Under the pieces are notes generated by a model that saw nothing but the letters and a program-made list of their open reading frames with translations, did not search any database and was not told the DNA's origin. This document shows positions 7,527 through 14,734 of a stretch of 27,172 nucleotides of DNA, in pieces. Every line of letters begins with the position of its first letter. Position 1 is the first letter of the stretch. Where the stretch lies: positions 1 to 27,172 of the forward strand of contig NZ_CALPCV010000031.1 in NCBI RefSeq assembly GCF_943193095.1, written 5' to 3'. The translations under genes and the position numbers were made by a program. This DNA is from Parasutterella muris (GTDB taxonomy: Bacteria; Pseudomonadota; Gammaproteobacteria; Burkholderiales; Burkholderiaceae_F).

Positions 7527-7544
7527 GCAACTTTATGCAGTTGC
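7527..7544 (-). promoter_or_regulatory. Hairpin abutting the Shine-Dalgarno of the short ORF
   Basis: GCAACT (7527-7532) and AGTTGC (7539-7544) form a 6-bp stem with a 6-nt loop that ends immediately before GGAG at 7523-7526 in the putative 5' leader. It could modulate translation of the short ORF. Confidence 0.35.
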
Positions 7545-7563
7545 CGCATTGAGGTTATGGTCA

Positions 7564-7611
7564 TACAAATGGATTAATTTGTACGACTCACGATCATTCT
7601 AACAATTTGTA
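7564..7611 (-). promoter_or_regulatory. Candidate promoter with operator-like TACAAAT repeats for the AOR operon
   Basis: TACAAAT (7564-7570) and ATTTGTA (7577-7583) form a perfect 7-6-7 inverted repeat, and AATTTGTA recurs at 7604-7611, 28 bp from its copy at 7576-7583. In the minus direction a TTGTTA (-35, 7605-7600), a 16-nt spacer and TACAAA (-10, 7583-7578) would start transcription inside the palindrome. Protein binding here would therefore block or position RNA polymerase. This is a pattern reading without an assigned regulator. Confidence 0.35.
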
Positions 7612-7617
7612 ATAATT

Positions 7618-7956
7618 AAAAACAAGCAGTCTCAGGTAAATTTTTCTTTCTTTGATAAAAATTATATTAACTAATTGAATAAGAATAAATAAATATTTTA
7701 ATAGGCTGATTTTTAATGATCTTTTAGACGGAAATTTGGGGTGTAAAAATGTACGGAACTAACAATTAATGGATTGGTGCTCGTCTTCTCTCACAAGGAG
7801 TTTTAGTGTGAATTGTCATTTTTTATTTAGATGGTTTTCAATAATTCGGTACGGAGCATAGAAGGACTTTTAAGTCAGCCTTAGAATCGTGTTTAAGATT
7901 TGTTTGCTGGAATAGTCTCCGACAGACTCAGTTTTTTATTTCTTCTTTCAAACATC
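7618..7956. other. AT-rich divergent intergenic region between the AOR operon and moeA
   Basis: This stretch of about 340 bp carries no convincing gene. A degenerate FNR-like site (TTGAT-AAAA-ATTAT) lies at 7652-7665; only its left half matches the consensus. An orphan Shine-Dalgarno-like AAGGAG at 7795-7800 is followed by GTG and then an immediate stop. No metabolite or molybdenum-cofactor riboswitch could be recognised by eye. It must contain the moeA promoter, which I could not place confidently. Confidence 0.4.
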
Positions 7957-9126
7957 ATGTCCGGTTATTTCATTCTCTATCCATCGGCGCTCCCGAAAGA
8001 TTTTCTGCCGCCGAAGAAGACCTCGGTGCCGCTTTCCGATGCGCTTGGGCTTGAGCTGACAGAAGATATTTTTGCCTCTGAAAATATTCCGCCCTACAGC
8101 GTTTCGCTTCGCGACGGCTGGGCGGTTAGCAGCGGGTGCCTGGCTGTTCTTCATGAAGAGGCCGCTGTTGTGAACGGAGACGATCCTTTGCGTCTTGGCG
8201 AGCAGGCCTGTCGATGGATTAACACGGGCGGCTATCTGCCGATCGGCGCCGACGCGGTGTACAGCTCGGAATCAGGCGCAAAGCCTGAGAGCGGCAAATG
8301 CGTATACCCCGGCGAAAACGTTTTGGAGGCGGGAAGCGAATGGAAAAAAGGCGACTGTCTGCTGCGTGCCTCATCGATTATCGGCGCAAGCGAAAGCGCG
8401 CTTTTGATTGAGGCGGGTGTGCAGCGGGTGCCGGTGTATGCGCGGCCGTCCGTGGCGATTTTGGCGACCGGCCACGAAATTGTGGAAAACGGTTTTTCTC
8501 CGGAATCGGTTCGACATTCTAGTAATGCTCATTACCTGCAGCAGCTGTTCTGCGGACTCGGTCTGACGGATGTGAGTCTGTTTTTCGCGCCGGATAATGC
8601 GGTCACGATCGCAGATCGGATCTCTTTGCTCAAAGACACCTATCGGCTGATTGTCACTGTGGGCGGCACAGGAACCGGAAGAAGCGATATGCTTCGGAAG
8701 GCGATTATCAAAGCGGGAGGGACTCCGATAGATGACGGTGCCGCGCTCTGCTCTTCCCTTCCGTTCGTCTGCGCAAGACTTGGAAAATCCTCGCTTCTGG
8801 GACTACCCGGAAATCCGCTCGGCTTTGCCGCGCTCTCTCAGCGCCTTGCTCTTCCTCTGGTATGGCAGGCGTTTCGTACCGACCCTTATCCCAGACGGTT
8901 TGTCTCTGTCGTTATGGGGTTTGACGCCGAGGCAAAGGCAGGCGATATCTGCGTGCAGCTTGCGCCGCACGGCGCGGATCTCATTGCGCTGCCCATTCAA
9001 AAGGCGACAGGGCGCAGCTGCGTTTTTCGGGACATGCGGGCTTTTATCCCGAATGCGGGAGGGCAGGCGCTGCCTGCGGGCGCACGCGTGCAGGCCGAGC
9101 TCTTCTTTAACGGTCTTTTGTTCTGA
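7957..9126 (+). CDS. moeA: MoeA-like molybdopterin molybdenumtransferase
   Basis: From ATG 7957 the product is 389 residues. The frame stays open to a TTG at 7900, but those 19 extra residues fit no MoeA N-terminus, and neither start has a clear Shine-Dalgarno. MoeA landmarks appear in order: a RDGWAV stretch in place of the usual MDGYAV, keeping the Asp; INTGGYLPIGADAV matching the TG...P.GADAV segment; ILATGHEIV matching STGDEL; VTVGGTGTGRSDML matching the GG.S.G..D loop; GLPGNPLGF matching the GLPGNP motif. In the pathway MoeA inserts Mo or W into adenylylated molybdopterin. The segment before the conserved Asp reads PPYSVSLRD rather than PPFDNSAMD, so several active-site-loop residues differ. 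The divergent AOR operon suggests this paralogue may serve AOR-type cofactor, an inference from position. Confidence 0.8.
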   Translation: MSGYFILYPSALPKDFLPPKKTSVPLSDALGLELTEDIFASENIPPYSVSLRDGWAVSSGCLAVLHEEAAVVNGDDPLRLGEQACRWINTGGYLPIGADAVYSSESGAKPESGKCVYPGENVLEAGSEWKKGDCLLRASSIIGASESALLIEAGVQRVPVYARPSVAILATGHEIVENGFSPESVRHSSNAHYLQQLFCGLGLTDVSLFFAPDNAVTIADRISLLKDTYRLIVTVGGTGTGRSDMLRKAIIKAGGTPIDDGAALCSSLPFVCARLGKSSLLGLPGNPLGFAALSQRLALPLVWQAFRTDPYPRRFVSVVMGFDAEAKAGDICVQLAPHGADLIALPIQKATGRSCVFRDMRAFIPNAGGQALPAGARVQAELFFNGLLF

Positions 9127-9198
9127 AAATTAGTGACAATATAGTTTTCTGAAAGCGTCGTGTTTTAAACTTCTTCGGACAAACGCCCAAAAATCCCT

Positions 9199-9912
9199 AT
9201 GACACGATTAACCCGTTTATCTATCGCAGGACAAGCTCATTACGTTGTGCTTCGCAGCGTTAAAGACATATCGCTGATTCCGTCTGAGCAGGATATTGCC
9301 GCGCTTTTTCGGCTTTTTGGCTTTGCTTCTGAGCGCTGCTATGTGGACGTAAACGCCTACGCGCTCTTTACCGAACAGATTCATATGCTTCTGACGCCGC
9401 GTGAAAGCGGCGACGATCTCTCGCGATTCGTTCAGATGGTCAGCCGGCTCTACGGCAGATATTTCAATGACGCCTATTCGCGGGACGGAAAAATCTGGCA
9501 GAGCCGATTCGAATCCGCGGTACTTCAGGGCGAGGGACGCCTCCTCAAGGCCGTCGTATACATGGAGTGGCTGCCCTTTATTCTGGGTTTTGGAGAACCG
9601 CAGTTTTACCATTGGTCGAGTTACTCGCACCACAGCGGCTATCGCAGCGATATCTTCATGATGCCTGTCAGAGAATATTGGCAGCTGGGCAATACGCCTT
9701 TTGAACGGCAAAAAAAATATCGGGATATTTTTGAACAGGGACCGGATAAGGCATTTGGTGAGCAGCTGCTTGCGGCGGTGAAGCGAGGCTGGCCGGTCGC
9801 TGACAGCGACTTTCTGGATTACTGCGACATCCCCGCTGAAAGGCGCGCGCCCCTCAGAGGCAAGGGAAGACCTAAGAAGACACCATCTGCACATTTATCT
9901 GACACTAATTAA
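9199..9912 (+). CDS. REP-associated tyrosine transposase-like (IS200-like, Y1/HUH) protein, catalytic motif altered
   Basis: The 237-residue protein follows the pattern of Y1/RAYT transposases: an N-terminal R.....GQ.HYVV strand, then AYALFTEQIHMLLTP (53-67), a LS.F.Q...R.Y..YFN helix, the G.IWQ.RF segment and a YMEWLP segment (121-126) with Tyr121 in the place of the catalytic Tyr of YIELNP. The metal-binding HUH triad reads Q60-I-H62, with the first His replaced by Gln, and the Asn of the YI..NP motif is missing. The ORF is nevertheless full length and uninterrupted, which suggests domestication or recent loss of function. A perfect 14-bp inverted repeat begins at its stop codon. No IS-type flanking repeats were found around it. 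Confidence 0.75.
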   Translation: MTRLTRLSIAGQAHYVVLRSVKDISLIPSEQDIAALFRLFGFASERCYVDVNAYALFTEQIHMLLTPRESGDDLSRFVQMVSRLYGRYFNDAYSRDGKIWQSRFESAVLQGEGRLLKAVVYMEWLPFILGFGEPQFYHWSSYSHHSGYRSDIFMMPVREYWQLGNTPFERQKKYRDIFEQGPDKAFGEQLLAAVKRGWPVADSDFLDYCDIPAERRAPLRGKGRPKKTPSAHLSDTN

Positions 9913-9950
9913 ATTTTAGGTAAGAAATTTATTTTCTTAATTAGTGTCAG
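9899..9950. repeat. Perfect 14-bp inverted repeat at the end of the RAYT-like gene
   Basis: CTGACACTAATTAA (9899-9912) and TTAATTAGTGTCAG (9937-9950) are exact reverse complements separated by 24 AT-rich bases. The left arm contains the stop codon of the RAYT-like ORF. A related TTAGTGACA lies upstream of the gene near 9131. It may be a terminator-like hairpin for the gene or a transposase recognition structure; the long loop argues against a classical terminator. Confidence 0.65.
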
Positions 9951-10043
9951 TTTAGAAAAAATATTCCATTTTGTTCGGCTATTTCGCTTTATAAATATCT
10001 TCAGTCACTTCATTTTTATAAATTAAATCCTACTGGAGATGTT

Positions 10044-12629
10044 ATGAGCGAGCTTTCTCGAGCAAGAGAAAAAGCTTCAGAACTCGGCCTTTATGATCCG
10101 GCATATGAACATGATGCCTGCGGCCTGGGTTTTGTGGCGAGCGTAAAAGGGCTGCCCAGCCACGAAATCGTGCAGCAGGGGTTGCAGATCCTGAAGAATT
10201 TAGATCATCGCGGCGCGGTTGGCGCCGATCCGCTCTGCGGCGACGGAGCGGGCATTATGGTGCAGGTTCCGGACGAATTCTTCCGCGCCGAAATGGCAAA
10301 ACAAAATGTCAGCCTCCCGCCGCCCGGCGACTACGGCGTCGGCATGGTATTCCTGCCGCGAGAACATGCTTCAAGGCGAGCATGCGAACAGGAGCTGGAA
10401 AGAACCATTAAAGCCGAAGGCCAGATCCTTCTCGGCTGGCGCGATGTTCCCGTAGACAATAATATCAAAATGTCGGAAACCGTCAGAAAAACGGCTCCGG
10501 TGATTCGTCAGGTATTTATCGGACGAGGCCCTGACGTCATGGTTCCGAACGCGCTCGAGAGAAAGCTCTATGTGATCCGCAAATACGCGGGTCATAAGAT
10601 TCAGGCTCTGAAACTCAAGCACGGCAAGGAATTTTACGTGCCGTCCATGTCCACCAAAACTCTGGTTTACAAAGGTCTGCTGTTAGCCGATCAGGTTGGT
10701 GCTTATTACAAGGATTTGTCGGACCCGCGCTTTGTCAGCGCGATCGCGCTCGTTCATCAGAGATTTTCAACCAATACGTTCCCGAGCTGGGAACTTGCGC
10801 ATCCCTATCGCATGGTGGCGCATAACGGTGAAATTAATACGGTTAAAGGAAACTTTAATTGGCTCAGAGCCAGAGAACGCGCGGTGGAAACCGCGGTGCT
10901 CGGTGACGATGTCAGAAAACTTCTTCCGATTATTTACGAGGGTCAGAGCGACACTGCCTGCCTGGACAATATGCTCGAACTGCTGGTGATGAGCGGCTAT
11001 CCGCTGGCCCAGGCCGTCATGCTGGTGATTCCGGAAGCGTGGGAGCAGGCTAAAGAGTCGATGGATCCGTCTCAGCGCGCCTTCTATGAGTATTACGCGG
11101 CAATGCTTGAACCTTGGGACGGTCCGGCTGCTATCGGGTTTACCGACGGTGTTCGAATCGGCGCGACGCTTGACAGAAACGGACTGCGTCCTGCCCGATA
11201 TATTCTGACCAACGACGATATCGTGATTCTGGCTTCCGAGAGCGGCACGCTGCCGGTCCCGCAGAGCCGTATCAAAAAGAAATGGCGCCTGCAGCCCGGA
11301 AAAATGCTGCTGATTGATACAGAACAGGGCAGAATTATTCCGGACGAAGAAATCAAACGGACATTGGCGCTCGGCAATCCCTATAAGGAATGGACTAAGA
11401 GACTGAACGTGCATCTCTCGGACATCTCGGTTCCGCCGCTCACGCAGAGCGATAATCCGGTTCCGCTTTTAAGACGTCAGCAGGCCTTCGGTTATGGTGA
11501 GGACGACATCAAGTTTATTCTTCGTCCGATGGCTGAAAAAGCGACCGAGGCCGTGGGGTCTATGGGCAACGATACGCCTTTGGCGATGCTTTCTCATCGA
11601 GCTAAACCGTTCTATCAGTACTTCCGTCAGCTCTTTGCGCAGGTGACCAATCCGCCGATCGACCCCATTCGAGAGCAGCTCGTGATGTCGCTCGTCTCCT
11701 TTGTCGGCCCGCGCCCCAACTTGCTGGACATTAATAACGTCAACCCGCCGCTTCGTCTTGAGCTCTCGCAGCCGATCCTCGGATTCGAAGAGATGGCCAA
11801 GATGCGCAGTATCGAAAGGTACACGGATGAGAAATTCCGCTCTTACGAGATCGACATCACGTACCGCGCCGAATGGGGGGAAGAAGGCGTTGAGGCTCGT
11901 CTTGCCTCGCTGTGCGCCCGTGCGGTGGATGCGATCAAGGACGGCTACAACATTCTTATTCTGACCGACCGCAAAATGAGTAAAGAGCGTGTCGCGATTC
12001 CCGCGCCGCTTGCCATCAGCGCGATTCATCAGCATCTGATCGCCAACGGCCTGCGTACCAACGCGGGCATTATCGTAGAAACCGGAAGCGCTCTGCAGAC
12101 GCACCATATGGCGGTTCTTGCAGCCTACGGCGCTGAGGCGATCCATCCGTATCTGGCGCTCGAAACCATCAAGGAACTCTATCGTGACGGACGTCATGAA
12201 GGGCTTGATGTGGAAACCGCGTCCAGAAACTACATCACCGCGATCGGCAAGTCCTTCAAGAAGGTGATGAGTAAGATGGGCATCTCCACTTATATGAGTT
12301 ACCGCGGTGCTCAGATTTTTGAAGCGCTCGGCCTGAAAAAGGAATTTGTGGACCGCTATTTCCAGGTACCAGCTGCAAAGTCGGCGGATTGGACATCTTT
12401 GACGTCATGCGCGAAGCGATCGAGCAGCACCGTGCAGCCTTTGACGAAGAAAATCATCGGCAGAAGCTTCTGCCCACACTTGGCGAGTACCAGTGGAGAG
12501 CCAGAGGCGAAGAGCATATGTGGACGCCGGAGGCGATCTCCAAGCTACAGCATGCGACGCGCGGAAATTCTTACCAGACTTATAAGGAATATGCGGAGAT
12601 CATCAATGATCAGAGCGAGCGTCAGATGA
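10044..12629 (+). CDS. gltB: Glutamate synthase large subunit GltB, N-terminal portion (frameshifted)
   Basis: This frame encodes the authentic first ~774 residues of GltB, then about 87 out-of-frame residues to a stop at 12629. GGAG lies 6 nt before the ATG. The class II glutaminase domain begins with YEHDACGLGF; Cys26 is the expected N-terminal nucleophile exposed after propeptide removal. It hydrolyses glutamine and passes ammonia down a tunnel. The central domain follows (about residues 470-770), including the RVAIPAPLAISAIHQHLI stretch and MGISTYMSYRGAQIFEALGL near its end. Homology breaks at 12366, right after VDRYFQ, where the reading frame must shift to continue into the FMN domain. 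Taken as it stands the product would lack the synthase and electron-transfer domains. Confidence 0.9.
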   Translation: MSELSRAREKASELGLYDPAYEHDACGLGFVASVKGLPSHEIVQQGLQILKNLDHRGAVGADPLCGDGAGIMVQVPDEFFRAEMAKQNVSLPPPGDYGVGMVFLPREHASRRACEQELERTIKAEGQILLGWRDVPVDNNIKMSETVRKTAPVIRQVFIGRGPDVMVPNALERKLYVIRKYAGHKIQALKLKHGKEFYVPSMSTKTLVYKGLLLADQVGAYYKDLSDPRFVSAIALVHQRFSTNTFPSWELAHPYRMVAHNGEINTVKGNFNWLRARERAVETAVLGDDVRKLLPIIYEGQSDTACLDNMLELLVMSGYPLAQAVMLVIPEAWEQAKESMDPSQRAFYEYYAAMLEPWDGPAAIGFTDGVRIGATLDRNGLRPARYILTNDDIVILASESGTLPVPQSRIKKKWRLQPGKMLLIDTEQGRIIPDEEIKRTLALGNPYKEWTKRLNVHLSDISVPPLTQSDNPVPLLRRQQAFGYGEDDIKFILRPMAEKATEAVGSMGNDTPLAMLSHRAKPFYQYFRQLFAQVTNPPIDPIREQLVMSLVSFVGPRPNLLDINNVNPPLRLELSQPILGFEEMAKMRSIERYTDEKFRSYEIDITYRAEWGEEGVEARLASLCARAVDAIKDGYNILILTDRKMSKERVAIPAPLAISAIHQHLIANGLRTNAGIIVETGSALQTHHMAVLAAYGAEAIHPYLALETIKELYRDGRHEGLDVETASRNYITAIGKSFKKVMSKMGISTYMSYRGAQIFEALGLKKEFVDRYFQVPAAKSADWTSLTSCAKRSSSTVQPLTKKIIGRSFCPHLASTSGEPEAKSICGRRRRSPSYSMRRAEILTRLIRNMRRSSMIRASVR
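12363..12370 (+). other. gltB: Frameshift site in gltB (one G missing)
   Basis: The observed CAGGTACC would encode the expected continuation (YFQ-GTSCKVGGLDIFDVM) if read as CAGGGTACC. One base added at 12365-12366 joins the two frames seamlessly into a 1563-residue protein, the normal GltB length, with no other disruption. It may be a real one-base deletion in a short G-run or a sequencing/assembly error. No slippery heptamer is present. Confidence 0.9.
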
Positions 12630-14734
12630 CGCTGCGCGGACTGATGGAGTTCGCGGTGGATCCGACAAAAGCGATTCCGCTTGAAGAAGTGGAGCCCGCA
12701 AAGGAAATCGTCAAGCGCTTTGCGACCGGTGCGATGTCGCTCGGCTCGATTTCAGCTGAAGCGCACGCGGTTCTTGCTGTCGCAATGAACCGTATCGGTG
12801 GAAAGAGCAATACCGGCGAGGGCGGAGAAGATCCGAAACGCTATCGTGAAGAAAAGCGTCTCGGTCACTCTCCGATCAAAGCGGGCGATACGCTCAAAGA
12901 CATTCTCGGCAGCGACCGTATTGTCGCGGACGTCGCGCTTGAGGCGGGCGACTCTCTGCGCTCCAAGATTAAGCAGGTCGCCAGCGGACGCTTCGGTGTG
13001 ACAGAAGAGTACCTCGCGAGTGCCGATCAGATCCAGATTAAGATGGCTCAGGGCGCTAAACCCGGTGAAGGCGGCCAGCTGCCGGGCCATAAAGTGAGTG
13101 AGTACATCGCTCAGCTGCGTTACTCGATCCCTGGCGTCGGTCTGATTTCGCCTCCGCCGCATCACGACATTTACTCCATTGAGGACTTGGCTCAGCTTAT
13201 TCGCGACCTAAAGATGTCCAATGACAAAGCCGACATCAGCGTGAAGCTCGTGAGTGAACAGGGTGTAGGCACGGTGGCAGCCGGTGTTGCCAAGGCAAAA
13301 GCGGATCATATTGTGATCGCGGGCCACGACGGCGGTACAGGCGCCTCTCCGCTTTCTTCAATCAAGTTTGCGGGTACACCTTGGGAGCAGGGGCTTTCGG
13401 AAACGCAGCAGACTCTTGTGATCAACAGTCTCAGAGACCGAGTTCGCGTCCAGGTGGACGGTCAGATTAAGACCGGCCGAGATGTTGTGGTCGGCGCGCT
13501 CCTTGGCGCGGACGAGTTCGGGTTTGCCACGGCACCGCTCGTTGTCGAAGGCTGCCTCATGATGCGCAAGTGCCATCTGAACACCTGCCCGGTGGGCATT
13601 GCCACACAGGATCCGGAACTGCGCAAACGCTTTAAAGGCGAACCCAAGCATGTGGTCAACTACTTCTTCTTTGTCGCTGAAGAAGTTCGTGAAATCATGG
13701 CGAGCCTCGGATTCAGAAAATTTGAAGACATGGTGGGCCGTACCGATCTGCTCCGGCAGAAGAAAATGCACCTGGCCAAGTGCGGCTATGTTGATCTTTC
13801 CCGTGTGCTTTATATGCCGGAGACAGAATCCGCTGAGCTTCGCCGCAACAGCACTGTGCAGAACCATGCGCTGGAAAAAGAGCTCGATTACCAGCTTCTC
13901 GATCTCTGCCGCAGCGCGATCGAAAAGGGAGAGTCGGTCAGTTTCCTTTCTCCGATCAAGAACATCCATCGTACGGTCGGTACCAAGATTTCTTCGGAAA
14001 TCGTTCGCCGCTGGGGCGCTCAGGGACTCAAGGACGATACGCTGCATATTCAGCTGACCGGCACAGCCGGACAGTCCTTCGGCGCGTTCCTGGTGAACGG
14101 CGTCACTTTGGATCTGATTGGCGAGGCCAATGACTATGTGGGCAAAGGTCTTTCCGGCGGCCGCATCATTGTGCGCTGTCCGACGGATTTCAGAGGCCGA
14201 GGCGACGAAAACATCATTGCAGGCAATACCGTACTTTACGGCGCGACAAGCGGTGAGGCCTTCTTTAACGGCGTCACCGGCGAGCGTTTTGCGGTTCGTC
14301 TGTCCGGAGCGAGTGTTGTTGCCGAAGGCTGCGGAGACCACGGCTGCGAATACATGACCGGAGGTACTGCGGTGGTTCTCGGCTCTGTCGGCCGTAATTT
14401 CGGCGCCGGCATGTCAGGCGGTATCGCCTTTGTCTATGACGAGGACGGAACGTTTGCCGGACGATGCAACCGAGAAGGCGTTGAACTCGAATCAGTGCCT
14501 GAGGATAGAGAGCAGGCCGCGGCCGGTGACCATGCGTCATGGCATCTGGGACGCACCGACGAGAGTCTGCTCAAAGAGCTGGTGGAAAAACATTTCCGCT
14601 ACACCGGAAGTCTGCGCGCAAGAGAACTGCTCGACGATTGGCCGCACGCTCTGAAGAAATTTGTGAAGGTCTTCCCGAAAGAATATAAGCAGGCGCTCCT
14701 TAAGGGACTGACACGCACCGCCGGAGAACAGTAA
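12389..14734 (+). CDS. gltB: Glutamate synthase large subunit GltB, C-terminal portion (frameshifted)
   Basis: This is the second frame of gltB; homology actually resumes at 12368, so the ATG at 12389 (MDIFDVM in the annotated frame, internal to the gene) is not a natural start. It carries the FMN-binding synthase barrel, with the GGKSNTGEGGEDP, KPGEGGQLPGHK and AGHDGGTGASPLSS segments. It also carries the [3Fe-4S] cysteines in GCLMMRKCHLNTCPVG, where 2-oxoglutarate and channelled ammonia yield glutamate, and the glycine-rich GXGXG beta-helix at the C-terminus (GLSGGRIIVRCP, GTAVVLGSVGRNFGAGMSGG). The stop overlaps the gltD start by one base (TAATG). With one G restored upstream it fuses to the N-terminal portion. 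Confidence 0.9.
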   Translation: MDIFDVMREAIEQHRAAFDEENHRQKLLPTLGEYQWRARGEEHMWTPEAISKLQHATRGNSYQTYKEYAEIINDQSERQMTLRGLMEFAVDPTKAIPLEEVEPAKEIVKRFATGAMSLGSISAEAHAVLAVAMNRIGGKSNTGEGGEDPKRYREEKRLGHSPIKAGDTLKDILGSDRIVADVALEAGDSLRSKIKQVASGRFGVTEEYLASADQIQIKMAQGAKPGEGGQLPGHKVSEYIAQLRYSIPGVGLISPPPHHDIYSIEDLAQLIRDLKMSNDKADISVKLVSEQGVGTVAAGVAKAKADHIVIAGHDGGTGASPLSSIKFAGTPWEQGLSETQQTLVINSLRDRVRVQVDGQIKTGRDVVVGALLGADEFGFATAPLVVEGCLMMRKCHLNTCPVGIATQDPELRKRFKGEPKHVVNYFFFVAEEVREIMASLGFRKFEDMVGRTDLLRQKKMHLAKCGYVDLSRVLYMPETESAELRRNSTVQNHALEKELDYQLLDLCRSAIEKGESVSFLSPIKNIHRTVGTKISSEIVRRWGAQGLKDDTLHIQLTGTAGQSFGAFLVNGVTLDLIGEANDYVGKGLSGGRIIVRCPTDFRGRGDENIIAGNTVLYGATSGEAFFNGVTGERFAVRLSGASVVAEGCGDHGCEYMTGGTAVVLGSVGRNFGAGMSGGIAFVYDEDGTFAGRCNREGVELESVPEDREQAAAGDHASWHLGRTDESLLKELVEKHFRYTGSLRARELLDDWPHALKKFVKVFPKEYKQALLKGLTRTAGEQ

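Noticed and set aside
7246..7530. 94-codon Arg-rich minus-strand frame before the ferredoxin gene
   Set aside because: No Shine-Dalgarno and shadow-like composition. The overlapping 51-codon frame has the better start signal.
7652..7665. FNR/anaerobox-like site TTGAT-N4-ATTAT
   Set aside because: Only one half-site matches the consensus, and it sits in very AT-rich DNA, so it is not called as a feature of its own.
7900..7956. N-terminal extension of the moeA-like gene from a TTG start
   Set aside because: It adds 19 hydrophobic residues not seen in MoeA and lacks a ribosome binding site.
9217..9894. 225-codon open frame antisense to the RAYT-like gene
   Set aside because: It mirrors the sense gene almost exactly. 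The sense frame has recognisable transposase motifs and the antisense has none.
12363..12370. Programmed ribosomal frameshift in gltB
   Set aside because: No slippery heptamer or downstream pseudoknot is apparent, and GltB is not known to use recoding. A missing base is simpler.
13358..14341. 327-codon open frame antisense to gltB
   Set aside because: It lies opposite conserved FMN and GXGXG domains and has no ribosome binding site or family resemblance.
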